Of a DNA stretch of 64,000 nt, positions 54,561 to 63,547 are shown in pieces. The notes under the pieces were generated by a model that worked only from the letters and a program-made list of their open reading frames with translations, was not told the origin of the DNA and did no database searches. The stretch comes from Albidovulum sp. (GTDB taxonomy: Bacteria > Pseudomonadota > Alphaproteobacteria > Rhodobacterales > Rhodobacteraceae). A program made the position numbers and the translations under genes. The stretch spans positions 62,001 to 126,000 of the forward strand of contig JALSJQ010000045.1 of assembly GCA_026989275.1 (NCBI GenBank). The letters run 5' to 3'. The first letter of the stretch is position 1. Every line of letters begins with the position of its first letter.

Positions 54561-54902
54561 ATGGCCCGGCGGCGCGGCGAAAGGAGGGAGCCGGGCGGCG
54601 CGGGCGTCGCACCCCAGACGCTCCGCATCGACCGTTTTCTCTGGCAGACCCGGTTCTTTCGCAGCCGTGCCCTTTCGGCCCGATTCGTCGCCGCCGGCAG
54701 GGTCCGCGTCAATGCCCGCAGGATCGTGCGGCCCGCCGCGCCGGTGCGTGTCGGGGACGTGCTGACCTTTCCTCTCGGGCCGCGGGTGCGGGTGATCCGC
54801 GTTCTCGCTCTCCCCGAGCGGCGCGGCCCGGCTGCCGAGGCGCGCAGGCATTACGAGGATCTTGCCGAGGGAGAGAGGGAAGCGCCGCCGCGGATATGCT
54901 AG
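54561..54902 (+). CDS. hslR: S4-domain RNA-binding protein (Hsp15-like)
   Basis: The 113-residue basic protein has an S4 domain starting near residue 20: [51 protein letters not shown]. This matches Hsp15, which binds stalled 50S subunits with nascent tRNA and helps recycle them. The start is taken as the ATG at 54561, 6 bp after the helicase stop; a GTG just before is possible. Its coupling to the helicase suggests RNA or ribosome quality control, as in other alphaproteobacteria. Confidence 0.9.
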   Translation: MARRRGERREPGGAGVAPQTLRIDRFLWQTRFFRSRALSARFVAAGRVRVNARRIVRPAAPVRVGDVLTFPLGPRVRVIRVLALPERRGPAAEARRHYEDLAEGEREAPPRIC

Positions 54903-55002
54903 GCAGGACATGGAGGGAGAGTGCACTCCCTCCGCCCCGTGCCGGTGCCGGGGGCACGCTCCGGGGCGATCGGCCGGCCGCCTTCTGCGGGATCGCCGGG
55001 GC

Positions 55003-55031
55003 TTGCAACCACCCCGCGGCGCTCCTAAAAC
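55003..55031 (+). promoter_or_regulatory. fdxA promoter
   Basis: TTGCAA and TAAAAC are 17 bp apart, ending 77 bp before the fdxA ATG. Confidence 0.6.
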
Positions 55032-55108
55032 CCGCACGATGCCCGAGGGGGCCCGAACGGGGGCTCGGGGAGGCCGGGCAGGGGCCGCCATCGAGGAGAG
55101 ATCTCATC

Positions 55109-55447
55109 ATGACCTATGTCGTCACCGAGAACTGCATCGCCTGCAAATACACCGATTGCGTCGAGGTCTGCCCGGTCGATTGCTTCTACGAGGGCGAAAA
55201 CATGCTCGTCATCCACCCCGACGAGTGCATCGATTGCGGCGTCTGCGAGCCCGAATGCCCGGCCGATGCCATCCGCCCCGACACCGAGCCCGGCATGGAA
55301 TTCTGGGTCGAATTCAACCGCAAATATGCCGAGATGTGGCCGGTGATCCTGTGCAAGAAGGATCCGCTGCCCGAGGCCGATGCCCATGATGGCGAACCGG
55401 ACAAGATGAAGAAGTATTTCTCCGAAAAGCCCGGGGACGGCTGCTGA
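55109..55447 (+). CDS. fdxA: Ferredoxin FdxA, 7Fe type
   Basis: FdxA is a small electron carrier with one 3Fe-4S and one 4Fe-4S cluster. The 112-residue protein has the family start [25 protein letters not shown] near residues 2-26, in which the spacing between the first Cys and the later ones fits the 3Fe cluster, and [14 protein letters not shown] near 37-50 for the 4Fe cluster. The C-terminal extension ([13 protein letters not shown], then [11 protein letters not shown]) is typical of the alphaproteobacterial form. GGAGAGA precedes the ATG at 55109. carD follows 585 bp later. Confidence 0.97.
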   Translation: MTYVVTENCIACKYTDCVEVCPVDCFYEGENMLVIHPDECIDCGVCEPECPADAIRPDTEPGMEFWVEFNRKYAEMWPVILCKKDPLPEADAHDGEPDKMKKYFSEKPGDGC

Positions 55448-55593
55448 GCGGGCCGCCGCGAGCGGGGTCCCCCGGAGCCGAACGGGCAATGACGGCGCTT
55501 TCGGGATGCCTTCTTGACGCCATGATGCGCACGATTCTGGGTGAATGTTCGGTATTCGGCCCGGTCGTCCCCGGTGTTGCTGCGTCGCAGCAC

Positions 55594-55622
55594 TTCATTC
55601 CTGCCCGATTCTGTGCTATATG
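55594..55622 (+). promoter_or_regulatory. Candidate carD promoter
   Basis: TTCATT and TATATG are 17 bp apart. A TATAT stretch is rare in this GC-rich genome, which is the main reason for the call. Confidence 0.35.
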
Positions 55623-55796
55623 AGAACAAGAAGAACCTGCCTGTCCCTTCATGCCGACCTGTGTTCCTGCCAGGGCGATGGTTTCGGTGCGGGCGCCTGC
55701 GGCGTTCCGACTTGATGTCGGTCTGGCGAGGGGCGGCGCGCGTTTCGCGGAAAGGCCCGACGAGCCACGCTGCGGGTGCGGTCCGTGAGCGAGGGG

Positions 55797-55838
55797 GTCG
55801 CGAGGGTGGCGTCGCGAGATGGTCGTCGCGAGAGTGCG
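55797..55838 (+). repeat. Three-copy 14-bp tandem repeat in carD leader
   Basis: GTCGCGAG begins at 55797, 55811 and 55825, exactly 14 bp apart, with partly conserved following bases. It lies in the probable carD leader. Confidence 0.65.
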
Positions 55839-56032
55839 AGCGACGATTCGCCCTGCGATCCGCCCCGCGGCGGGTGAAGCGCGTGCGGCGCGGGTGGCGA
55901 AGCAGGCGCTGCCGGTCTCGCCGGTCGCCACGGAGGCGCGGACCGGGGAGGAAAGAGCCGGGGAGATTCGGCGGAAAGAGGCGGGCAGGGGGATTTCGGA
56001 CGGTCTGCGGTCGCGCAAGGATGGAAGGTGAC

Positions 56033-56545
56033 ATGACGAAGAAGAACAGATCCCACGAATTTCGCCCCGATCAGTATGTGGTCTATCCCGCCCACGGTGT
56101 GGGCCGGATCGTCTCGATCGAGGAGCAGGAAGTCGCCGGGATGAAGCTGGAGATGTTCGTCATCTCCTTCGAGAAGGAAAAGATGACCCTGCGCGTGCCC
56201 ACCAACAAGGCGCGGCAGGTCGGCATGCGCGGCCTCGCCAGCCGCGACGTGGTCGAGAAGGCACTCGAGACGCTCAAGGGGCGGGCGCGGGTCAAGCGGG
56301 CCATGTGGTCGCGGCGGGCTCAGGAATACGAGCAGAAGATCAATTCGGGCGATCTCATCTCCATCGCCGAAGTGGTGCGCGACCTGCACCGCAAGGACGA
56401 CCAGCGTGAACAGTCCTATTCGGAACGGCAGCTCTACGAGGCGGCGCTCGAGCGTCTCGCGCGCGAGGTGGCCGCGGTGGACGGGGTGGACGAGGAAACG
56501 GCCCTCAGGCGGGTGGACGAGGCCCTCACCGGCCGCGCCGCCTGA
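56033..56545 (+). CDS. carD: CarD-family transcription regulator
   Basis: CarD-family proteins bind RNA polymerase beta subunit through a Tudor-like N-terminal domain and stabilise open promoter complexes. The 170-residue protein has YVVYPAHGVGRIVSIEEQEVAGMKLEMFVISFEKEKMTLRVPTNKA near residues 15-60, the RNA-polymerase-interacting domain, followed by a basic helical C-terminal domain (LETLKGRARVKRAMWSRRAQEYEQKINSGDLISIAEVVRDL). GGAAGGTGAC precedes the ATG at 56033; an ATG four codons earlier is less likely. The fdxA-carD order is conserved in alphaproteobacteria. The long leader suggests regulation of its own synthesis. Confidence 0.95.
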   Translation: MTKKNRSHEFRPDQYVVYPAHGVGRIVSIEEQEVAGMKLEMFVISFEKEKMTLRVPTNKARQVGMRGLASRDVVEKALETLKGRARVKRAMWSRRAQEYEQKINSGDLISIAEVVRDLHRKDDQREQSYSERQLYEAALERLAREVAAVDGVDEETALRRVDEALTGRAA

Positions 56546-57149
56546 ACCGCGATGGCAGGGAGCCGCCTCGCCGGCTCCTTGCATGACCGCTCTTGCGTGA
56601 TGGTGATGTAAGGCGCTGCTTCCCGAAGCGTCGGGGCCGGGTGCTTCTCGGGCCTCATCCGCTCGGCGACCTTGTCCGCGAGGGACGCGCCCCGTTCCTC
56701 GGCGGATTTGCCATTGGCCATGCCGTCCGAAAGGCGTCGTTCCCATGAGCCGGGACACGCCCGGTGACGGCTGGCGTGGCGGCACGGGCGCCGAGGACGC
56801 CCATCGGAAGAGCCCACCGGCCGGAGAGGGCGGCAGGGCGAAGATCGGCCCATGGTCGGATGACGAACATTGCGATGGCGGCAGCCGCGATCGCTTTTCG
56901 CGGGGAAGGGTCGCCTTCGGGCGGCCCTTTCGCATGGGCTCCCGCATGGCGGCTCGGGGGCGGAGCCGGGGAATGGGGGAAACGCGATCGGGTTCGTCGT
57001 GTCGCCCCGGGATCGAAAGACACCGGATCGGGCCATGCGCATGACGGGCGAGCGCCGACGTTTCCCTCTTCCCCGCAGGCTTTCGGTCGAGTTTCGGGTC
57101 CGGCAGGATCCGCCGCCAGCCGGTCTTCCGGTGTCGGCGGGGGATCGTC
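56546..57149. other. 604-bp convergent gap between carD and cobS
   Basis: Only a small hairpin at 56559-56580 (GGAGCCG/CGGCTCC followed by TT) could act as a carD terminator. No gene is supported in the remainder. Confidence 0.4.
56559..56580 (+). terminator. Weak hairpin after carD
   Basis: A 7-bp stem (GGAGCCG with CGGCTCC) with a 6-nt loop and only two following T residues, 13 bp beyond the carD stop. Confidence 0.4.
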
Positions 57150-57941
57150 TCACCCTGCGGCGGCGCCGGCCAGGGTGGCGAGGAAGGCCATCTCCGCGAT
57201 CTGCTGCGAGGCGCCGAGCACGTCCCCCGTCTGCCCGCCGATCCGGGCGCGTGCCCAGGCGAAGAGCGGCGCGGTGGCAAGGAGCGCAAGCAGGAAGGCG
57301 AGAAGCCCGGTGCCGCCGGCGGCAAGAAGGGCGAGGGTGAGGGCGATCGCAAGGGCCGCAAGGGCGTTCTCGACCGGCGGTTTTCCCAGGCCGTGGGCGA
57401 GACCGTCGCTGCGGGCCGCGGTCAGGGCCAGGAGGGCGAGACCCATCGGCAGGCGCGAAACCGCGGCGGCGGCCAGGAGCCCGAGGGCCGGGGAGAGCGC
57501 GGTGTCTGCCGTCGGGGCCGTCAGGACCGTCGTGAGAGCCGACCAGCGGGCGATGGTGACGAGGATCAGCGCCAGCGCCCCGAAACTGCCGATGCGGCTG
57601 TCGCGCATGATCTCGAGCCGTTCGGCGCGGGTGCGCCCGCCGGCCAGACCGTCGAAGGTATCGGCCAGCCCGTCCTCGTGCAGCGCGCCGGTGACGAGCG
57701 CCATCGTCGCGAGGATCACCGCCGCCGCCACGCCCCCCGAGGCGCCCAGAACCGCCGCCACCGCCCCTGCCAGCCCGCCGAGCAGCCCGATCAGAGCGCC
57801 CGCGACCGGCCAGGCCCAGACGGCGCGCGCGCCGCGCAGGCGAAAGGCCGGCTCCCGCGCCTGCACCGGCAGGCGGGTGAGGAAGGCCAGGGCGAGACCG
57901 ATATCGGACAGGCGGAAGGGCAGCTCGCGCTGGTCGTGCAT
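57150..57941 (-). CDS. cobS: Adenosylcobinamide-GDP ribazoletransferase (cobalamin synthase)
   Basis: CobS joins adenosylcobinamide-GDP and alpha-ribazole (phosphate) at the membrane, near the end of cobalamin synthesis. The 263-residue protein is very hydrophobic with about seven membrane segments and contains the family signature LATMALVTGALHEDGLADTFDGLAGGRTRAERLEIMRDSRIGSFGALALIL near residues 75-125, with the acidic DGLAD and DxxDG pair that binds metal. GGGGAGAGAG precedes the ATG at 57941. It is divergent from cobT, with which it works. Confidence 0.96.
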   Translation of the reverse strand: MHDQRELPFRLSDIGLALAFLTRLPVQAREPAFRLRGARAVWAWPVAGALIGLLGGLAGAVAAVLGASGGVAAAVILATMALVTGALHEDGLADTFDGLAGGRTRAERLEIMRDSRIGSFGALALILVTIARWSALTTVLTAPTADTALSPALGLLAAAAVSRLPMGLALLALTAARSDGLAHGLGKPPVENALAALAIALTLALLAAGGTGLLAFLLALLATAPLFAWARARIGGQTGDVLGASQQIAEMAFLATLAGAAAG

Positions 57942-58051
57942 GGCTCTCTCTCCCCCTCGAGGCCGCAGGCGCACCACGTTCGGCCGCGATCGGCTCTTTT
58001 CATCCCTCCCCGGAAAGGTAAAGGAGAGGACGAACAAGACAAGCCCGGCCG

Positions 58052-59107
58052 ATGCATTTCGACGAGAAAACGATGGTGACAGAAACTGCCGACGCCCCTT
58101 TCTCATCGCTGACCGCGTTTCGCGACCTGCTTGCGGGCATGCCGCCGCCCGACGAGGCCGCGCGCGAGCAGGCCCGTGTGCGCAACGGGCAGCTGACCAA
58201 GCCGCCCGGCGCGCTCGGCCGGCTCGAGGAGCTGGCGATCTGGCTTGCGGGCTGGCAGGGGTGCGAGAAGCCGCGCATCGCCGCACCGCAGATCGTCGTC
58301 TTCGCCGGCAATCACGGGGTGGTGGCGCGCGGCGTGTCCGCCTTTCCCGCCGAGGTGACGGCGCAGATGGTGGCGAATTTCGCCGCCGGCGGCGCCGCCA
58401 TCAACCAGCTGGCAGGGCTGGCAGGGGCCCGACTCGATGTGATTCCCCTCGATCTCGAGCGGCCGACCGCCGATTTCACCCGCGCCCCGGCCATGAGCGA
58501 GGCCGAGGCGGTGGCCGCTCTTGCCGCGGGCTGGCAGGCGGTCGATCCGCAGGCCGATCTGCTCGTGACCGGCGAGATGGGAATCGGCAACACCACTGCC
58601 GCCGCCGCCATCTCCCATGCCCTGTTCGGAGGAGCGGCGGAAGACTGGGTGGGGCGCGGCACCGGCGTGGATGATGCCGCTCTCGCCCTCAAGCGCCAGG
58701 TCGTGGCGGAGGGCGTGGCGCGCCACGGCGCGGCGGTGGCGCAGGAGCCGCTCGCGGCGCTCGCCCTTCTGGGAGGGCGCGAACTGGCGGCCATGGCTGG
58801 TGCGGTGGCCCGGGCGCGGGCCGAGGGCATTCCCGTCATTCTCGACGGCTTCATCGCCACGGCGGCGGTTGCGCCGCTCGAGAGGGCCGTTTCCGGTGCG
58901 CTCGATCATGCGGTGGCGGGCCATGTTTCGGCCGAGGCGGCCCATCGGCGCCTGCTCGCCGCGCTCGGCAAGGAACCTCTGCTCGATCTCGGCATGCGCC
59001 TTGGCGAAGGGTCGGGCGCGGCGGTGGCGATCCAGATCCTCAAGGCCGCCTGCGCCACCCATTCGGGCATGGCGACCTTTGCCGAGGCCGGCGTGAGCGA
59101 AGGGTGA
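58052..59107 (+). CDS. cobT: Nicotinate-nucleotide--dimethylbenzimidazole phosphoribosyltransferase
   Basis: CobT makes alpha-ribazole 5'-phosphate, the lower ligand precursor of cobalamin. The 351-residue protein shows [23 protein letters not shown] near residue 48-70, [25 protein letters not shown] near 83-107, [15 protein letters not shown] near 172-186, and the C-terminal [12 protein letters not shown] near 322 with the catalytic Glu. Two starts are possible (58052 and 58073); neither has a strong ribosome site. It is divergent from cobS. Product cobalamin is needed by Ecm at the other end of the window. Confidence 0.96.
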   Translation: MHFDEKTMVTETADAPFSSLTAFRDLLAGMPPPDEAAREQARVRNGQLTKPPGALGRLEELAIWLAGWQGCEKPRIAAPQIVVFAGNHGVVARGVSAFPAEVTAQMVANFAAGGAAINQLAGLAGARLDVIPLDLERPTADFTRAPAMSEAEAVAALAAGWQAVDPQADLLVTGEMGIGNTTAAAAISHALFGGAAEDWVGRGTGVDDAALALKRQVVAEGVARHGAAVAQEPLAALALLGGRELAAMAGAVARARAEGIPVILDGFIATAAVAPLERAVSGALDHAVAGHVSAEAAHRRLLAALGKEPLLDLGMRLGEGSGAAVAIQILKAACATHSGMATFAEAGVSEG

Positions 59108-59335
59108 CGGCGCGCCGGTGCCGCAGGCTCCGGGAGCACGGGGCCGCGCGGCGCGGCCAGCCCCGGACAGGCGGCCCGGAATGTGGCCGGGCGGTGCGGC
59201 CGGTCGTAGAAGGCGCGGCGACCGCCGATGCGTCGTCCTTCTCCGGCCTGTCGCGGGAAGCCGTCGGGGGAGGGAGACCTTGCGTTGCTCCGCCGTCGCT
59301 TCACCCGGAGGGAGAGGAGAACTGCCGTCGCCGCC

Positions 59336-60094
59336 TCAGCCCGTCCTTTCCTCGTCCGGATGAGCACCGGTGACGGGGCAGCGGGCAAGCGGGGCGGCGG
59401 CACCGAGAGGGGCGGCGGCATGCGGCCGCCCCGCTTCGGTCGTGATCAGCCGCATGACGAGATCGAGCACGACGGCCGGCAGGCGCTCCTTGTCGCTCGC
59501 GGCCAGATCTTCCCAGCGGGCAAGGGCCCAGTTGTCCACCGCCATGCCGGTGGCGAGCACCAGTTCGGTGAGGAGCGAGGCGTCGAGATCGGTGCGGACC
59601 ACGCCGAGCGCCTGACCGCGACGGATCATGGTGGCGAGCCATTCGCGCACCGCCTGCATGATGCGGGCGGCCGGGTTGGCGGCCTCGTCGCCGATGAAGG
59701 GGCAGGAGGCGCTGTCGGCCAGCGACCGGTAGAACATGCGGCCGGTATCGGCGAGATCGGGATGGTGCAGCAGCATCGCGGCGATGCGCTCGGTGATGGT
59801 CCGGGCCTCGGTCCAGAAGGTTTCGGCCGTCAGCGTTTCGGGCCGCAGGGAGGTGACGACCTCGATCATTTCTCCCAGCACATCCTCGAGACAGGCGAGA
59901 AAGAGCGCGCTCTTGTCGTCGAAGAAATGGTAGAAGGAGCTTTTCGACATGCCGGCCTCGGCCAGGATCCGGTTGAGCGAGGCACGCGAGAAACCGTGAC
60001 GGGCGAATTCCTGCCGCGCGATGGCGAAAAGCCGCTTCCGGCGCTCGGCCGGCATGGTGTGGTGGTGGGCCCTGGTGGCGGCGCTGCGGCTCAT
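59336..60094 (-). CDS. TetR-family transcriptional regulator
   Basis: The 252-residue protein has an N-terminal TetR helix-turn-helix: RKRLFAIARQEFARHGFSRASLNRILAEAGMSKSSFYHFFDDKSALF near residues 19-65, followed by an all-helical ligand-binding domain with a Phe/Trp-rich middle (FWTEARTITERIAAMLLHHPDL). The C-terminal 25 residues are variable. Its ATG at 60094 overlaps the stop of the BKACE-family gene by 4 bp, so regulator and enzyme are made from one transcript and the regulator most likely controls this unit. Ligand unknown. Confidence 0.92.
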   Translation of the reverse strand: MSRSAATRAHHHTMPAERRKRLFAIARQEFARHGFSRASLNRILAEAGMSKSSFYHFFDDKSALFLACLEDVLGEMIEVVTSLRPETLTAETFWTEARTITERIAAMLLHHPDLADTGRMFYRSLADSASCPFIGDEAANPAARIMQAVREWLATMIRRGQALGVVRTDLDASLLTELVLATGMAVDNWALARWEDLAASDKERLPAVVLDLVMRLITTEAGRPHAAAPLGAAAPLARCPVTGAHPDEERTG

Positions 60095-60942
60095 GGGGCG
60101 GGTTCCTTCATGGCGGTGTCGCCGGTCCGGTTCGCGCGGCGGGTGCGGGCGGCGTCGAGCCGGGCAAGCCGTTCGGCCACCTCGCGCACCCGCTCGGCAT
60201 TGTCGAGGGCGAGGCGGCCGTCGGCGTTCCACAGCGAGTTCTCGAAACCGACCCGCACCTTGCCGCCGCGATGGGCGCCATAGACGAGGCAGGCGGTTTC
60301 CTCGGGTCCGAAGGCGCAGACGGCCCAGTCGAGGGGGCGGTCGGGGGGCAGGCGCGCCAGGAACGGGTCGAGATCGGCGGGGCGCGATCGCTGACCGGCG
60401 CTGTGACGGCCGAGAACGAAGAGAAGCTGCATCCCGCCTTCGGGAAGGATTCCCTCGTCCTGAAGGCGAAGCAGGCGCTCGAGCTCGGCCGGCGCATAGA
60501 GGATGTGCTGAAGCGCGATGCCTTCCTCCCGTGCCCAGTGGTAGAAGTCGCGTGCGGGGCCCGGATCGGCACCGGCGGGCAGCAGTTCGCCGAGAGCGAC
60601 GGAGGCGGCCGGCGGATGCGCCGCCCGCAGGACGGCGATCTGCTCGTCCGGGCCGTAGCGGCCGACGGCCTCGCTCGTTATCTGGATGAAGAAACCGGGC
60701 ACCGCGTCGGAAATCGCGGCGACGAGGCCGCGATAGCGCGCCGCATCGAGCACATGCCTTCCCTCTTCGTCGCGCAGGTGCAGATGGATGCCGCCGGCCC
60801 CGGCGGCGCGGCAGGCGATGGCGGTTTCGACGAGCTCGTTCTCGCTCAGCGGCAGGCGCGGATGATCGGCCCTGGTGCGGCGGGCGCCGTTGGGGGCGAC
60901 CATGATGCGCGGCAGCGGCGGGATGGCGGGCAGATCGGGCAT
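60091..60942 (-). CDS. BKACE (3-keto-5-aminohexanoate cleavage enzyme, DUF849) family protein
   Basis: BKACE enzymes condense a beta-keto acid with acetyl-CoA and cleave it to acetoacetate plus an acyl-CoA, using zinc. The 283-residue TIM-barrel protein has the zinc-binding GGIHLHLRDEEGRH near residue 48, ITSEAVGRYGPDEQIAVL near 87, and the C-terminal VRVGFENSLWNADGRLALDNAERV near 230 with the third metal ligand Glu. The keto-acid substrate differs among subgroups and cannot be named; this is one of the shorter members. AGGACGCC precedes the ATG at 60942. It is co-transcribed with the TetR gene. Confidence 0.88.
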   Translation of the reverse strand: MPDLPAIPPLPRIMVAPNGARRTRADHPRLPLSENELVETAIACRAAGAGGIHLHLRDEEGRHVLDAARYRGLVAAISDAVPGFFIQITSEAVGRYGPDEQIAVLRAAHPPAASVALGELLPAGADPGPARDFYHWAREEGIALQHILYAPAELERLLRLQDEGILPEGGMQLLFVLGRHSAGQRSRPADLDPFLARLPPDRPLDWAVCAFGPEETACLVYGAHRGGKVRVGFENSLWNADGRLALDNAERVREVAERLARLDAARTRRANRTGDTAMKEPAP

Positions 60943-61127
60943 GGCGTCCTGACAGTGTCTTCGTGGCGAGCGGGCCAAGAATGCCCTCTCGCAGCGCCGG
61001 GAGCAAGGGCGGCGGCTCGCGCGTATCGCGGCGGACGGAGACTGTGGCCCTTTCGCGGCTGATCGGGCGGTTCTCTCGCGGCGGGGCGCCCCGAGCTGAA
61101 GCGGTCCGGGACCGGGTCCGTCGCGGC

Positions 61128-62198
61128 TTAGACGGCCCCGGCCCGCAATCCCTCGATCAGCTGCCGCAACCCGAAGGCGGCGCCGGCGATGATGGCGAGG
61201 AAGGTGACGGGGGCGGAGAAGGCCAGCAGCGAGAAGGCCGAAAGCCCCTGGCCGATCGAGCAGCCGAGCGCGGTGACGGCGCCGACGCCCATCAGCGCCG
61301 CGCCGAGGATCTGTCGGCGCAATTCGCGCGGGTCCTCGCAGGCTTCCCAGCGGAAATGCCCCCTGAGCAGGGAGCCGAGGAAGGCGCCGAGAACGACCCC
61401 GGCCACCGAGCCGATGCCGAAATTGATCCGGCTGCCGGTCGAGGTCATGAGATAGAGCAGCGTGTCGCCCAGCGGCCGCGAATAGGTATGGGAGACGACG
61501 GGGACTTCCTCGAAGCCGTTGTCATGGATCCACTGGGTGCCGGCCCAGCCGAGGATGACGGCGGCGGCTACCACCAGCGACCAGAAGATGCGGGAAGGTT
61601 CGGCCAGCATCCGGCGCGAAAGCCCCGCCAGCAGCATCACCGCGCCGATGCCGATGCCGAGGATCACCGGCTGCACCCCGGACAGCCGGCCCAGAAGATG
61701 GGCGATGCCGGGCAGGGCCGATCCCTCGACGGGGGGGGAAGGGAAGAGGGCGGCACGCAGGGGGGCGATCGGCCCGGCGATGGTCATGTAGGCGAAGACC
61801 CCCATCACCAGCACGATCACGAAGGAACGCAGATCGCCGCCGCCGAGCCGGGCAAGGGCGCCGTAGCCGCAATTGCCCGCCAGCGCCATGCCGTAGCCGA
61901 ACATCAGCCCGCCGACGATCGATCCCAGCGGGTTCCAGCGCAGCGAGAGATACATCGTGTCTTCGGGAACGAGCAGCCCCGCGCCGATGAGGCCGAAGCT
62001 GCCGATGACGGCACCGCCGATGGCGATGAGCCACATGCGCATCCGGCGCGTGTCCTGCCCGTAGAGCCAGTCCTCGATCGCACCCATGGTGCAGAAACGT
62101 CCGAGCCGGGCGGCAAGACCGAGCATCCCCCCGCCCAGAAGGCCGACGAGAGCGGCCAGCACATGATCGCCGAATGTCTCGAGCAGCGTTTCCATCAT
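61128..62198 (-). CDS. YeeE/YedE sulfur transport family protein
   Basis: The 356-residue membrane protein resembles the YeeE/YedE family, whose members import thiosulfate or similar sulfur compounds. About nine or ten membrane segments are visible. Two internally repeated halves each keep the family Cys motif: GRFCTMGAIEDWLYGQD and AGNCGYGALARLGGGDLRSFVIV in the first, and TALGCSIGQGLSAFSLLAFSAP in the second. Those Cys residues form the substrate relay in characterised relatives. No tusA-like or other sulfur gene is adjacent. It is followed divergently by prfB, with 200 bp between. Confidence 0.9.
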   Translation of the reverse strand: MMETLLETFGDHVLAALVGLLGGGMLGLAARLGRFCTMGAIEDWLYGQDTRRMRMWLIAIGGAVIGSFGLIGAGLLVPEDTMYLSLRWNPLGSIVGGLMFGYGMALAGNCGYGALARLGGGDLRSFVIVLVMGVFAYMTIAGPIAPLRAALFPSPPVEGSALPGIAHLLGRLSGVQPVILGIGIGAVMLLAGLSRRMLAEPSRIFWSLVVAAAVILGWAGTQWIHDNGFEEVPVVSHTYSRPLGDTLLYLMTSTGSRINFGIGSVAGVVLGAFLGSLLRGHFRWEACEDPRELRRQILGAALMGVGAVTALGCSIGQGLSAFSLLAFSAPVTFLAIIAGAAFGLRQLIEGLRAGAV

Positions 62199-62398
62199 CG
62201 CGTCACTCCCACCGCCGGCCCACGGCGTCTCCGGGGCTGCGGGCGGCCTTTCCGTTCCTGTCTGCCGCGATTATGGCAAAAGCCGCCCCCAAAGGCTACC
62301 GGCGCCGCGAAGGCGGCCCCCCCCGTCGCGGCGGTCTTCAGATTGAGCATTTCGCTCCCATGTTCTAGAGAGCGGAGCGGAGCCACGAGAGGTGCATC

Positions 62399-63526
62399 AT
62401 GCGCGCGGAAACCCAGAACACGGTCGAGGCGATCGGGAAATCGCTCCAGCTTCTCAAGGAGCGGGTGGGCTGGGACACGGCCCGCCATCGGCTCGAGGAA
62501 TTCAATGCCATGGTCGAGGATCCCGATCTGTGGAACGATCAGGCCAAGGCCCAGAAGCTGATGCGCGAGCGGCAGAAGCTGGCCGACCAGATCGCTCTCG
62601 TCGAGGAGATCGAGCGCGAGCTTGCGGACAATGTCGAGCTGATCGAACTCGGCGAGGCCGAGGGCGACCCGGAAGTGGTGGCCGAGGCCGAGGCGGCGCT
62701 GGCCGCGCTCCGGGAGAAGGCCGCCAAGAAGGAGATCGAGGCGCTCCTGTCGGGCGAGGCCGATGCCAACGACTGCTTCCTCGAGATCAACGCCGGCGCC
62801 GGCGGCACCGAGAGCTGCGACTGGGCGGCGATGCTGGCGCGGATGTATGTCCGCTGGGCCGAGGATCACGGCTACAGGGTCGAGCTGATCTCGGAGAACC
62901 CCGGCGAGGAGGCCGGCATCCGCTCGGCGACCTACAAGATCATCGGCGAGAACGCCTATGGCTGGCTGAAGAGCGAATCGGGAGTGCACCGGCTGGTGCG
63001 GATCTCGCCCTTCGACAGTTCGGCCCGCCGACACACCTCCTTTGCCAGCGTCTGGGTCTATCCGGTGGTCGATGACAATATCGAGATCGAGATCAACCCG
63101 GCCGACATCCGCATCGACACCTATCGCTCCTCCGGTGCCGGCGGGCAGCACGTCAACACCACCGATTCGGCGGTGCGGATCACCCACCTGCCGACGGGGA
63201 TCGTCGTCACCTCGTCGGAGAAGTCCCAGCATCAGAACCGGGCCAATGCCATGGCGGCGCTGAAGGCGCGGCTCTATCAGCTCGAGCTCGAGAAGCGCAA
63301 CGCCGAGATCCAGGCCCAGCACGAGGCCAAGGGCGAAGCGGCCTGGGGCAACCAGATCCGCTCCTATGTGCTGCATCCCTACCAGATGGTGAAGGATCTG
63401 CGCACGGGGGTGGAAACCTCCGACACCCAGGGCGTGCTCGACGGCGATCTCGACCGCTTCATGGCGGCCGCTCTTGCCAAGGACGTTGCCGGCAAGAGCC
63501 GCGCCGAGGCCCGGGCGGAAGGGTAG
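62399..63526 (+). CDS. prfB: Peptide chain release factor 2
   Basis: RF2 ends translation at UGA and UAA. The 375-residue protein has the tripeptide anticodon SPF in [24 protein letters not shown] near residue 200-223 and the catalytic GGQ in [22 protein letters not shown] near 240-262, followed by [19 protein letters not shown]. The frame is uninterrupted: the programmed +1 frameshift (in-frame UGA near codon 25) of the Escherichia coli gene is absent, so it does not use autoregulatory frameshifting. GAGAGGTG precedes the ATG at 62399. Confidence 0.97.
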   Translation: MRAETQNTVEAIGKSLQLLKERVGWDTARHRLEEFNAMVEDPDLWNDQAKAQKLMRERQKLADQIALVEEIERELADNVELIELGEAEGDPEVVAEAEAALAALREKAAKKEIEALLSGEADANDCFLEINAGAGGTESCDWAAMLARMYVRWAEDHGYRVELISENPGEEAGIRSATYKIIGENAYGWLKSESGVHRLVRISPFDSSARRHTSFASVWVYPVVDDNIEIEINPADIRIDTYRSSGAGGQHVNTTDSAVRITHLPTGIVVTSSEKSQHQNRANAMAALKARLYQLELEKRNAEIQAQHEAKGEAAWGNQIRSYVLHPYQMVKDLRTGVETSDTQGVLDGDLDRFMAAALAKDVAGKSRAEARAEG

Positions 63527-63547
63527 GGCACGGCCTGCCCTCCTTCC
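63517..63547 (+). terminator. Hairpin overlapping the prfB stop codon
   Basis: AGGGCA and TGCCCT pair around CGGCC, and GGAAGG/CCTTCC extend the stem past a 2-nt bulge. The TAG stop lies inside the left arm. No T run follows. Confidence 0.4.

Larger units (their letters stand above)
55448..56032. other. 585-bp spacer between fdxA and carD
   Basis: No gene is supported. It contains a candidate carD promoter (55594-55622), leaving a leader of about 400 nt, and a three-copy 14-bp tandem repeat at 55797-55838. Confidence 0.5.

Noticed and set aside
52481-55447. 988-codon forward frame ending with ferredoxin
   Set aside because: Most of it is an alternate-frame shadow of the helicase; only its last 112 codons from 55109 are the real fdxA.
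55797-55838. CRISPR-like array
   Set aside because: The three repeats are only 8 bp with 6-bp spacing; there are no unique spacers or cas genes.
57942-58051. Cobalamin riboswitch between cobS and cobT
   Set aside because: The spacer is too short (110 bp) and lacks a recognisable B12-box.
62399-62500. Programmed frameshift in prfB
   Set aside because: The reading frame is continuous from the ATG and no CTTTGA-type slip site appears near codon 25.
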